Positions 6,273-12,922 of a stretch of 12,926 bases of DNA are shown here, piece after piece. This DNA comes from CAIPVR01 sp049316905. GTDB taxonomy: Bacteria > Actinomycetota > Acidimicrobiia > Acidimicrobiales > Microtrichaceae. The stretch spans positions 1 to 12,926 of the forward strand of contig JBMOJH010000098.1 in NCBI GenBank assembly GCA_049316905.1, in the 5' to 3' direction. The position numbers were made by a program, and so were the translations under genes. The stretch's first letter is position 1, and each line of letters starts with the position of its first letter. The notes under the pieces are model-generated. The model saw nothing but the letters and a program-made list of their open reading frames with translations. It had not been told where the DNA came from and did not search any database.

Positions 6273-6402
6273 GGACCGGGCAACCCGGCCGCGGTGCTGT
6301 TGCTTCCGCGGCCCGCTGTTTCCGCGGCCCGGCACGTGGCGGGGTATGGCAAGACTGTGGGGGAGTCCGGCCCGGGGGGTCGGCCGACCGAGGGGGAACG
6401 TG
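6273..6402. promoter_or_regulatory. Divergent intergenic region with three CCGCGG sites
   Basis: These 130 bp separate the minus-strand photolyase-like operon from the plus-strand amidohydrolase operon, so promoters for both should lie here. CCGCGG occurs at 6289, 6306 and 6322 (spacings 17 and 16 bp), the last two inside an exact 12-bp direct repeat ttccgcggcccg (6304-6315 and 6320-6331). The only AT-richer piece is ggtatggcaagactg around 6343-6357, which could hold a -10 element, but I cannot assign one. Confidence 0.4.
6391..6396 (+). promoter_or_regulatory. Ribosome binding site of the amidohydrolase gene
   Basis: AGGGGG with 6 nt to ATG 6403. A GTG directly precedes that ATG in frame (6400-6402); the spacing favours ATG 6403. 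Confidence 0.6.
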
Positions 6403-8112
6403 ATGCACGACCTGGTGATCCGAGCCGGCCGCATCGTCGACGGCACCGGTGCGCCGGCGCGCACCGGCGACGTGGCGGTGACCGACGGCGTGGTCACCGA
6501 GGTGGGCGGCCGGATCGACGGCCCGGCCCGCCGCGAGCTCGACGCCGACGGCGCGCTCGTGACCCCCGGCTTCGTGGACGTGCACACCCACTTCGACGGG
6601 CAGGTCACCTGGGACCCGTTGCTCACGCCGACGGGGTGGCACGGGGTGACCACCGTGGTGATGGGCAACTGCGGGGTTGGCTTCGCCCCGGCCGCGCCGG
6701 ACCGCCACGACTGGCTCATCGGGTTGATGGAGGGCGTGGAGGACATCCCCGGCGCAGCGCTGAGCGAGGGCATCCGCTGGGGGTGGGAGACGTTCCCCGA
6801 GTACCTCGACGCGGTGGACGCGGTGCCGAAGGCGCTCGACGTGGGCACGCAGGTGCCGCACGGCGCGGTGCGTGCCTACGTGATGGGCGAGCGCGGCGCC
6901 CGCAACGAGCCGGCCACCTCCGAGGACGTGGCGGCGATGGCGGAGATCGTGGCCGACGCCCTGCGGGCCGGGGCGCTCGGGTTCTCCACCTCGCGCACGA
7001 TCGCCCACATGGCCATCGACGGCGAACCGGTGCCCGGCACCTACGCGGCCGAGGACGAGCTCTTCGGGATCGGCGACGCCCTGGCCCGCGTGGGCTCCGG
7101 CGTGTTCGAGCTCGCGCCGGCCGGCGCGCTCGGCGAGGACCTCGCGGCCCCCGAGCGCGAGATGGCGTGGATGCGACGCCTCGCGGCGCGGATCGGCCGC
7201 CCGGTGGTGTTCGCCCTCACCCAGAACGATCACGACCCGCTGGCCTACCGCCGGATGCTGGAACTGTGCGCGGAGGCCCACGACGAGGGCGCCCGGGTCA
7301 TCCCGCAGGTGGCGGCACGTCCGGTGAACCTCCTGCTCGGCCTCGAGACCTTCCACCCGTTCGCCTACTGCCCGTCCTGGGCCCCCCTCGGCTTCCTGCC
7401 GTTGGAGGAGAAGATGGCCGCGCTGGCCGACCCGGCACTTCGGGCGCGGCTGCTCGAGGAGTCCGAGCACATCGACCCGATGATGCTGCAGTTCGTGGAT
7501 CCCGAGCGCGTGGTGCCCATGGGGTCGGTGCCCGACTACGAGCCGTCGCTCGACGACACCGTGGCCGCCCGGGCCCGGGCCCGCGGCGTGCCGGTGATGG
7601 AGGAGTACCTCGACGACCTGCTCGCGGACGACGGCCGGGCCCTCGTGATGCGGCCGCTCCTCAACTACACCGACTTCGACCTCGACGCCGTGCGCGAGAT
7701 GCTCACCCACCCGACCACGCGATGGGGTCTCGGCGACGGGGGTGCCCACTGCGGCACCACCTGCGACGCGTCCACGCCCACCTACGTGCTCACCCACTGG
7801 GCCCGCGACCGCGACCCGGGCATCCCGCTCGAGCAGGCCGTGCGCATGCTCACCGCCGAGACCGCGGAGCTCTACGGCCTGGGCGACCGGGGCACGCTGG
7901 AGCCGGGCCGTGTCGCGGATGTGAACGTGGTGGACCTCGACGCGCTCGCGCTCGAGCGACCGCGAATGGTGCACGACCTCCCCGGCGACGCCCGGCGCTT
8001 CGTCCAGGGAGCGACCGGCTACCTGGCCACGCTGAAGTCGGGTGAGGTCACGTTCGTGAACGGCGAGGACCAGGGCGAGCGTCCCGGTGCCCTCCTGCGC
8101 GGCGCCCGGTGA
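6403..8112 (+). CDS. Amidohydrolase, D-aminoacylase (N-acyl-D-amino-acid deacylase) group
   Basis: A 569-residue cytoplasmic TIM-barrel metal hydrolase of the amidohydrolase superfamily, related to N-acyl-D-amino-acid deacylases. Visible features in order: an N-terminal beta segment (MHDLVIRAGRIVDGTG), the metal motif VDVHTHFDGQ with H61 and H63, the MGNCG strand with C90 (a metal-ligand Cys in D-aminoacylase), LGFSTSRT, ALTQNDHDP, a segment GARVIPQVAARPVNLL, the catalytic-Asp strand LGDGGAHCG (D445, H449), and a closing GTLEPGRVADVNVVD. At 569 residues it is longer than classical D-aminoacylases (about 480-500). I do not see the two additional barrel histidines at ALTQND and QVAARPV, so it probably belongs to a distinct actinobacterial subgroup with unknown substrate. 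The stop overlaps the next start (GTGA), implying joint expression with the DUF3089 gene. Confidence 0.88.
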   Translation: MHDLVIRAGRIVDGTGAPARTGDVAVTDGVVTEVGGRIDGPARRELDADGALVTPGFVDVHTHFDGQVTWDPLLTPTGWHGVTTVVMGNCGVGFAPAAPDRHDWLIGLMEGVEDIPGAALSEGIRWGWETFPEYLDAVDAVPKALDVGTQVPHGAVRAYVMGERGARNEPATSEDVAAMAEIVADALRAGALGFSTSRTIAHMAIDGEPVPGTYAAEDELFGIGDALARVGSGVFELAPAGALGEDLAAPEREMAWMRRLAARIGRPVVFALTQNDHDPLAYRRMLELCAEAHDEGARVIPQVAARPVNLLLGLETFHPFAYCPSWAPLGFLPLEEKMAALADPALRARLLEESEHIDPMMLQFVDPERVVPMGSVPDYEPSLDDTVAARARARGVPVMEEYLDDLLADDGRALVMRPLLNYTDFDLDAVREMLTHPTTRWGLGDGGAHCGTTCDASTPTYVLTHWARDRDPGIPLEQAVRMLTAETAELYGLGDRGTLEPGRVADVNVVDLDALALERPRMVHDLPGDARRFVQGATGYLATLKSGEVTFVNGEDQGERPGALLRGAR

Positions 8113-9338
8113 CGCGGTACACGACGCCGCCCCGCGGCCGGCGGGCATCCCTCGTCGCGACCCTCCTGGCGCTCGTCGTGGCCCTCACGGGCGCCGCCTG
8201 CTCCGGCGGCGACGGTGAGGCGGGTGGGGACCGCACGGGGTCGTCCACCACGGCGCGGACGACCGATGCGTCCTCCACGACCGTCGCCCCCTACCGGAGC
8301 GCCGTCTACGCGGACCCGGTGAACTGGCTGTGTCGCCCCGACCGTTCCGACGACGCCTGCGACATCGACCTCGACGCGACGCTCGTACGGGCGGATGGCA
8401 CCACCGAGGTGCAGCCCTACCGGCCCGCGTCCGACCCGGCCGCCGACTGCTTCTACGTGTACCCCACGATCTCCGGCGACCCGCCCCCCAACGCGGACCT
8501 GGTGGCGGGGCCGGAGGAGCGCACGGTCGTGGCCAACCAGTTCGCCCGGTTCGGTTCCGTGTGCCGGCTCTTCGCGCCGGTCTACCGCCAGGTGCCCCTC
8601 GCCGGGTTGTCCGCCCTGGGTGCCACCACCACGACCGCGCCGCCCGCCGGCACGCCGTCCGCTCCCACGCCGGGGCAGGTCGCGTACGCGGACGTGCTCG
8701 ACGCCTGGCGCCAGTACCTCGCCAACGACAACGACGGGCGGCCCGTCGTGCTCATCGGGCACTCGCAGGGCTCCGGCCACCTGGTCCGGCTGCTGACCGA
8801 GGCGATCGTGACCGAGCCCGCGGTCCGCGGCCGCTTGGTCGCGGCGGTGCTCGCGGGCAACAACGTGAAGGTGCCGGGATCGCCGGGTGCCATCCCCGAC
8901 CTGCCGGTGTGCACCGAGCGCGACGGTCGGCCGACCACCGGCTGCCTGGTCAGCTACGTGTCGTTCGCCGCGGGGTCCCCACCCCCGGACGGGTCGCTCT
9001 TCGGACGGCCGCGCGACGGCCAGGGCCGGATCGTGTGCGCGAACCCGGCCGACCTGACCGACGCCCCCGCGCCGCTCGACTCCTACTTCCCGGCCCGCCC
9101 CGAGCAGGGCCTCACCACGCCGTGGGTGCGCTACCAGGGTCTGCTGCAGGGCCGCTGCACGTCCGACGACCGCTACGACTGGCTCGACATCACGAACACG
9201 CACGCGACCGGCGACGCCCGCCCGGCCGACGTGGGTGGCCGGATCACCCCGGTCTGGGGCCTGCACCTCATCGACGTCAACCTCGCCCTCGGGGACCTCG
9301 TCGATCTCGTCGGCCGTCAGGTGCGGGCCTTCGGCTGA
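8109..9338 (+). CDS. DUF3089 alpha/beta-hydrolase-like lipoprotein
   Basis: A 409-residue exported protein. Residues 1-30 form a twin-Arg-containing signal (PRGRRASLVATLLALVVAL) ending in TGAAC, a relaxed lipobox with C31 as likely lipidated cysteine. A Gly/Ser/Thr-rich linker runs to about residue 60. The DUF3089 domain opens with NWLCRPDRSDDAC and ADCFYVYPTIS. The nucleophile elbow GHSQGS puts the catalytic serine at S219. A Thr/Pro-rich insert at about 177-196 interrupts the N-terminal half. The C-terminal GLHLIDVNLALGDLVDLV is typical of the family end; RYDWLDITNTHATGD offers candidate Asp/His partners. Expected activity is esterase or lipase on the outer face of the membrane, substrate unknown. 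GTG 8109 overlaps the amidohydrolase stop by 4 nt, so the two may serve one scavenging route (inference). Confidence 0.87.
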   Translation: MTRYTTPPRGRRASLVATLLALVVALTGAACSGGDGEAGGDRTGSSTTARTTDASSTTVAPYRSAVYADPVNWLCRPDRSDDACDIDLDATLVRADGTTEVQPYRPASDPAADCFYVYPTISGDPPPNADLVAGPEERTVVANQFARFGSVCRLFAPVYRQVPLAGLSALGATTTTAPPAGTPSAPTPGQVAYADVLDAWRQYLANDNDGRPVVLIGHSQGSGHLVRLLTEAIVTEPAVRGRLVAAVLAGNNVKVPGSPGAIPDLPVCTERDGRPTTGCLVSYVSFAAGSPPPDGSLFGRPRDGQGRIVCANPADLTDAPAPLDSYFPARPEQGLTTPWVRYQGLLQGRCTSDDRYDWLDITNTHATGDARPADVGGRITPVWGLHLIDVNLALGDLVDLVGRQVRAFG

Positions 9339-9364
9339 GTCCGGGTGCGGCCGCGTCGCTGGCC

Positions 9365-9370
9365 TACCAT
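9365..9370 (+). promoter_or_regulatory. Possible -10 element upstream of DoxX gene
   Basis: TACCAT fits the TANNNT pattern, in the 65-bp gap after the DUF3089 gene. A start near 9377 would leave a leader of about 27 nt containing the ribosome site. I see no matching -35 hexamer, so DoxX could instead be read through from the upstream operon. Confidence 0.3.
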
Positions 9371-9387
9371 CCGTCGTCGGCCGTCCC

Positions 9388-9392
9388 GGAGG
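9388..9392 (+). promoter_or_regulatory. Ribosome binding site of DoxX gene
   Basis: GGAGG, 11 nt before ATG 9404. The spacing is slightly long, but no nearer in-frame start exists. Confidence 0.5.
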
Positions 9393-9403
9393 TCCCCGTC
9401 GCC

Positions 9404-9940
9404 ATGTTGAGCACCACCGTCGTGTCCGCCACCCAGTTCGATCTGGTGCTGCTCGTGCTGCGCGTGGTCGCCGGGTTCACCCTGTTCCTCCATGGCTACA
9501 ACAAGCTGTTCCGCGGCGGGAAGATCGCGGGCACCGCGGGCTGGTTCGAGAGCCTCGGCATGCGACCCGGGAAACTGCACGCCTGGGCCGCGGCGCTCAC
9601 CGAGACCGGCGCCGGCCTGATGCTGGTGGCCGGCCTCCTCACCCCGTTCGCGGCCGCGGGCCTGATCGGGATCATGGTGGTGGCCGCCCGGACCGACCAC
9701 CGCGGCGCGTTCTTCATGTTCAAGAACGGCTGGGAGTACGTGATGGTGCTCGGGTTCCTCGCCTGGGGCATCTCCGGCATCGGTCCCGGCCAGTGGTCGC
9801 TGGACCACGTCCTCGGCATCGAGGACACCCTCACCGGTGACTGGCGTGGCGTGCTGATCCCCACCGTGCTCGGTGTGGGCGCCGGCGTGCTCACCCTGCT
9901 GGTGTTCCACCGCCCCGATCCGCCGGCCGAGTCGGCGTAG
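9404..9940 (+). CDS. DoxX-family membrane protein
   Basis: A 178-residue integral membrane protein of the DoxX family, small four-helix proteins linked in some bacteria to respiratory or thiol redox chemistry; no specific role is visible here. Helix 1 carries the family start LVLRVVAGFTLFLHGYNKLF (17-36), followed by WFESLGM and then helices near 60-80, 82-96, 112-126 and 150-168. Helix 2-3 shows ETGAGLMLVAGLLTPFAAAGL, also typical. Between helices 3 and 4 there is an extracytoplasmic-type loop with WSLDHVLGIED. The start ATG 9404 lies right before the hydrophobic core and has a GGAGG upstream. The last 50 bases overlap the 3' end of the opposite-strand histidine kinase gene. Confidence 0.85.
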   Translation: MLSTTVVSATQFDLVLLVLRVVAGFTLFLHGYNKLFRGGKIAGTAGWFESLGMRPGKLHAWAAALTETGAGLMLVAGLLTPFAAAGLIGIMVVAARTDHRGAFFMFKNGWEYVMVLGFLAWGISGIGPGQWSLDHVLGIEDTLTGDWRGVLIPTVLGVGAGVLTLLVFHRPDPPAESA

Positions 9941-11339
9941 CGGCGCCGGCCGCCACCAGCCGGACCTCCACGAGCAGGCCGGTGCCCTCCGCGGGCCGGC
10001 GCAGGCGCAGCGACCCGCCGGAGGCCCGGACGAGCTCGTCCGCGATGGCCAGGCCCAGGCCGGTGCCGCCGGGATGCGACCCGGGTCCCCGCCAGAACCG
10101 ATCCGTGGCGCGGGCGAGTCCCTCGTCGTCGAGTCCCGGACCGTGGTCGCGGACACCCACCACCACGGCATCGCGCTCCCGGGTGGCGGTCAGCTCGATC
10201 GACGTGCCCGGCGGTGCTACCTCGGTGGCGTTGTCCAGCAGGTCGTCGAGCACCTGGTCGAGCGTGCCCGCCACCGCGGTGGCCCGCAGGCCCTCCCCGG
10301 GATCCACCTCGAGGCGGACGTCGCGCTCTGCGGCCAGGTCGGTCCAGCGGGTCGCCAGCTCGCGCAGCGCGGCACCGACGTCGAGCTCGGTCCGCGCCGG
10401 CGCGGCGGTGTCGGTCCGCGCGAGCGCGAGGAGCCCTTCCACGAGGCGGCCGAGTCGGTCGAGCTCGCCCATCACCGCGTCGAGCTCGCCGCCCACCTCA
10501 TCGAGGTCGGGCGCGCCGCCACCCGGCGGGTCGAGCTGGTCGGCCAGTCCGTCGAGCCGGAGGCGCAGCGCGGTGAGCGGTGTGCGCAGCTGGTGCGACG
10601 CGTCGGCCACGAACGAGCGTTGGGACGCCATCAGGGATTCGAGCCGGTCGGCCATGTCGTCGAAGTCCTCGCCGAGGCGACGCAGTTCCGGAGGACCACG
10701 TTCGATCCGCACCCGGGCGGAGAGGTCGCCGCCGGCGAGTCGGCGGGCGCCGTCCTCGAGCTGCGCCACGGGGGCCACCGCCCACCCCGCGACCACCCAG
10801 CCCAGGGAGCCGGCCGCGGCCAGGACCAGGACGCTGAGGAGCCCGAGGCGGAGCCAGTTCTCCCGCACCTCCTCCCGCAGACGGTCCGTGGGGAAGCTCA
10901 CCCGCAACGCGCCGGTCACCTGACCGTTGGACGTCACCGGCACCGCCACGTAGGCGAGCTCCTGGCCCAGCGTCCGCGAGCTGCGGATACCCGATGCCTG
11001 CGTGCCGCCCAGGGCGGCCCGGAACTCCGGACGGGTGGAGAAGTCCCGGCCCGTCGGCGCGTTGCCCGTGTCCACCAGGCTCGTCCCCGCCTGGTCGGTC
11101 ACCACCACGCGCGCGCCGGTCCGGGCCTCGTACCGGTCGACCGTGGCTGCGGCCCCCGCGAGGTCGCCCTGCTCGACCTGCTCCTCCACGAGGCTCGAGA
11201 GGATCCGGGCGTCGCGTTCGACCTCCGACAGCAGACGGTCCTGCAGCCGCCCGGCGTAGGTCAGCCCCAACGGCAGCTCCACGAGCACCAGCACGAACGC
11301 CGCCAGCACCAGGAACGACAGGAGCAGCCGCGTCCTCAC
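9891..11339 (-). CDS. Membrane sensor histidine kinase of a two-component system
   Basis: A 482-residue classical sensor kinase. Transmembrane 1 lies at about 5-27, then an extracytoplasmic sensor region (about 28-164) whose end (STRPEFRAALGG, ELAYVAVPV, GQVTGALRVS) looks like a single Cache-type fold. Transmembrane 2 is at about 165-187 and HAMP at about 188-241. Next come the dimerisation/phosphoacceptor helix FVADASHQLRTPLTAL with H249, and the ATPase domain with N-box LLDNATEV (N370), G1 DHGPGLDD and G2 GGTGLGLAI (about 424-432). It phosphorylates the adjacent OmpR-type regulator. GTG 11339 overlaps the regulator stop in GTGA and puts the start directly before the first membrane helix; a longer frame exists upstream but adds only Arg/Pro-rich residues. 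The C-terminal 16 residues or so are coded by DNA antisense to DoxX. Confidence 0.93.
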   Translation of the reverse strand: MRTRLLLSFLVLAAFVLVLVELPLGLTYAGRLQDRLLSEVERDARILSSLVEEQVEQGDLAGAAATVDRYEARTGARVVVTDQAGTSLVDTGNAPTGRDFSTRPEFRAALGGTQASGIRSSRTLGQELAYVAVPVTSNGQVTGALRVSFPTDRLREEVRENWLRLGLLSVLVLAAAGSLGWVVAGWAVAPVAQLEDGARRLAGGDLSARVRIERGPPELRRLGEDFDDMADRLESLMASQRSFVADASHQLRTPLTALRLRLDGLADQLDPPGGGAPDLDEVGGELDAVMGELDRLGRLVEGLLALARTDTAAPARTELDVGAALRELATRWTDLAAERDVRLEVDPGEGLRATAVAGTLDQVLDDLLDNATEVAPPGTSIELTATRERDAVVVGVRDHGPGLDDEGLARATDRFWRGPGSHPGGTGLGLAIADELVRASGGSLRLRRPAEGTGLLVEVRLVAAGAATPTRPADRGGGTPAG

Positions 11340-12007
11340 GACGGGACGGTCAGCCGGAACCCCACCCCGCGGACCGCCTCGATCCACTCGGGGTGGCCCA
11401 GCTTCCGGCGCAGCGACGCCACGTGGACGTCGAGCGTCTTCGGTGAGCCGTACCAGTTCGGGTCCCAGACCTCCTCGAGGATGTCCCGCCGCGTGTGGGC
11501 CGCGCCGGGATCACCGGCGAGGTGCGCGAGCAGGTCGAACTCCTTCGGCGTGAGCTCCACCTCGTTCCCGTCCACCTCCACCCGGTGCGCCCGGAGGTCC
11601 ACCCGCAGCGGACCGACGAGCAGCTCGTCCGGGCCGCCGGCCACCCCACCGGCGCTGCGCCGCGCCACGGCCCGGATGCGGGCCACGAGCTCGCGCAGCC
11701 CGAACGGTTTGACCACGTAGTCGTCGGCCCCGGTCTCGAGCAGGACCACTCGGTCCACCTCGTCGTCGCGGGCGCTCACCACGATGACCGGCACCGTGGT
11801 GAGCTCGCGGAGGCGTCGGCACACCTCCGTGCCGTCGAGGTCGGGCAGGCCCAGGTCGAGCAGGACGAGATCCGCGCGGCGGGCCGCGGCCAGGGCCTCG
11901 GCCCCCGTGCCCACCGCCTCCGGCTCGAAGCCGTGGCGGGCCAGGCCCGCGACCAGCGGCTCGGAGATCGAGGGGTCGTCCTCCACGACGAGGATGCGCA
12001 CGGCCAC
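11336..12007 (-). CDS. OmpR/PhoB-family response regulator
   Basis: A 223-residue two-component regulator. The receiver domain (about 3-115) has the acidic pair D10/D11, phospho-acceptor D51 in LLDLGLPDLDG, S78 in VSARDD and K100 in VVKPFG. The C-terminal winged helix (about 128-223) shows ELTPKEFDLLAHLA, the recognition-helix region SPKTLDVHVASLRRKLG and the family ending RGVGFRLTV. It is the first gene of a two-gene operon with the kinase (4-nt GTGA overlap). The start could be GTG 12007 or GTG 12001; neither has a clear ribosome site, and the difference is two residues. A direct repeat with 11-bp period about 33-52 bp upstream could be its own binding site. Targets unknown; the divergent small exported proteins are obvious candidates. 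Confidence 0.94.
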   Translation of the reverse strand: MAVRILVVEDDPSISEPLVAGLARHGFEPEAVGTGAEALAAARRADLVLLDLGLPDLDGTEVCRRLRELTTVPVIVVSARDDEVDRVVLLETGADDYVVKPFGLRELVARIRAVARRSAGGVAGGPDELLVGPLRVDLRAHRVEVDGNEVELTPKEFDLLAHLAGDPGAAHTRRDILEEVWDPNWYGSPKTLDVHVASLRRKLGHPEWIEAVRGVGFRLTVPS

Positions 12008-12039
12008 AGGGTCGCACAGCCGGTCCGCCGTCCGGCGAA

Positions 12040-12059
12040 CTTCACCGAAGCCTTACCGA
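12040..12059. promoter_or_regulatory. Candidate OmpR-type operator: 11-bp-period direct repeat
   Basis: CTTCACCGA (12040-12048) and CCTTACCGA (12051-12059) agree at 7 of 9 positions with an 11-bp period, the spacing OmpR/PhoB-family dimers usually bind. It lies between the divergent regulator and small-protein genes. Confidence 0.4.
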
Positions 12060-12090
12060 CCGCCCACCCGCTTGCTGGGAGGCCCCTCCG

Positions 12091-12103
12091 TACGGTGGAC
12101 CCA
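12091..12103 (+). promoter_or_regulatory. Candidate leaderless promoter -10 (TACGGT) for small secreted protein gene
   Basis: TACGGT (12091-12096) matches TANNNT and ends exactly 6 nt before ATG 12103, so transcription would start at the A of the ATG. No Shine-Dalgarno sequence is present before the ATG, which agrees with leaderless translation, common in Actinobacteria. Directly upstream is the inverted repeat GGAGG-CC-CCTCC (12078-12089). No good -35 at 17 bp. Confidence 0.45.
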
Positions 12104-12525
12104 TGCCACGGAAGCAGATCCTCGCCCTCGCCGCAGCCATCGCCCTGTCCGTCGCCACGGCCGCCACCGCCGTGGCGGTCAACCTCCGGGCCACCGCCGA
12201 CGTGTCGCCCTCGCCGGCCGGCCAGCTGACCGCGGTCGAGCCGGCCACCTCGGCGTCGACGCCCTCGACGGTCGTGGTCGACGTGACCGTGCCCGACCTG
12301 CCACCGGTGACCGATGGGTCCGGCGCCACGGCTCCGGCGGTCGGGGGCGCGGGCACCAGTGCCCCGCAGCCGAGCACCACGCCGCGGTCGGACGATCCAC
12401 GCTCGACCGGGTCGGCGGTGCGGTCCTCCGGCGAGAAGGTCGAGGACCGATCCGACGACAGCAGCTCCGCGGACCGTCGGGAGAGCCCGGAGACCGAGCG
12501 GAAGGGTTCGTCCGATGACGACTGA
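12103..12525 (+). CDS. Small membrane-anchored or secreted Ser/Thr/Pro-rich protein, unknown function
   Basis: A 140-residue protein not recognised as a named family. After MPRK comes one hydrophobic helix (about 6-26, ILALAAAIALSVATAATAVAV) acting as signal peptide or anchor; there is no lipobox cysteine, and the protein has no cysteine at all. The rest is low-complexity: Ala/Thr/Ser/Pro-rich up to about residue 100, then a highly charged Ser/Asp/Arg/Glu tail ending in SSDDD. It is probably extracytoplasmic and disordered. It starts at ATG 12103, probably leaderless. Its stop overlaps the next gene's start region by 11 nt. Its position opposite the response regulator suggests control by that two-component system (inference). 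Confidence 0.7.
   Translation: MPRKQILALAAAIALSVATAATAVAVNLRATADVSPSPAGQLTAVEPATSASTPSTVVVDVTVPDLPPVTDGSGATAPAVGGAGTSAPQPSTTPRSDDPRSTGSAVRSSGEKVEDRSDDSSSADRRESPETERKGSSDDD
12500..12506 (+). promoter_or_regulatory. Ribosome binding site of the last gene
   Basis: GGAAGGG inside the end of the preceding gene, with 8 nt to ATG 12515. It decides the start of the last gene over upstream in-frame codons. Confidence 0.6.
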
Positions 12526-12922
12526 CCGCCGCCCCGCGCCCCGCCGGCGCCGGCGGCACCCGGCCCGCACCTCCCGCACCCTCGTGGCCGGCGGTTCCGC
12601 CTCGGCGATGTTCGCCCTGGTCACCGTCATGGGGGCCGGCACCTCGGGCACCCAGGTGGCCGCCGACGCGGCCACGCCCGCCGCACCGCCCGCGACGCCG
12701 AGCACCACGGCCCCCGCCCCGGTGGTCGTCATCCGCCGCATCCACGTCCCGGCCCCCACGTCCGGCACGCCCACGCCGTCAGCCGCGTCGTCAGCCGCGT
12801 CGGCAGCCGCGTCGTCCGTGTCGGCGGTGTCGGCGGTGTCGGCGGTGCCCGCCACCACCGTGGTGGCCCGCCCCGCCCCCGCCCCCCGGCCCGCCCCGGT
12901 GGCGCGGTCCGCGGCGAGCTGA
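12515..12922 (+). CDS. Small membrane-anchored Ala/Ser/Pro-rich protein, unknown function
   Basis: A 135-residue protein, family not recognised. A strongly basic start (TDRRPAPRRRRRHPARTSR) precedes one hydrophobic helix (about 22-42, LVAGGSASAMFALVTVMGAG), giving a positive-inside anchor or signal. The remainder is Ala/Pro/Thr/Ser-rich, with one distinctive short hydrophobic-basic stretch VVVIRRIHVPAPT (70-82), then repeats SAASSAASAAASS and SAVSAVSAV, ending in a Pro/Ala/Arg run. It has no cysteine. It overlaps the preceding gene by 11 nt and has a good ribosome site. From memory, comparable small proteins in Actinobacteria sit before FMN-binding or ApbE-type redox genes near two-component systems; whether that holds lies beyond the window. 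Confidence 0.7.
   Translation: MTTDRRPAPRRRRRHPARTSRTLVAGGSASAMFALVTVMGAGTSGTQVAADAATPAAPPATPSTTAPAPVVVIRRIHVPAPTSGTPTPSAASSAASAAASSVSAVSAVSAVPATTVVARPAPAPRPAPVARSAAS
12778..12847 (+). repeat. Adjacent 12-bp and 9-bp tandem repeats in coding sequence
   Basis: Three copies of gtcagccgcgtc (12778-12789, 12790-12801, and 12802-12813 with one change) are followed, after 7 bases, by three copies of tcggcggtg (12821-12829, 12830-12838, 12839-12847). Both units are multiples of three and encode Ala/Ser/Val low-complexity sequence. Confidence 0.85.

Noticed and set aside
5704..8148. Very long open frames on the minus strand opposite the amidohydrolase (about 814 codons) and on the plus strand (5650-6402, 5835-8045)
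   Set aside because: Shadow frames typical of very GC-rich coding DNA. They translate to Arg/Gly/Pro/His-rich sequence without any motif, while the amidohydrolase frame has clear family motifs.
9941..9960. Terminator between DoxX and the histidine kinase
   Set aside because: The two genes overlap at their 3' ends and the short GC palindrome there is inside coding sequence of the kinase, with no T-run.
9873..11720. 615-codon plus-strand frame opposite the histidine kinase
   Set aside because: Shadow of the kinase and response-regulator genes, whose catalytic boxes are intact on the minus strand.
12078..12089. GGAGG as a Shine-Dalgarno for ATG 12103
   Set aside because: Its distance to the ATG is 20 nt, too far, and it is part of an inverted repeat upstream of a -10 element.
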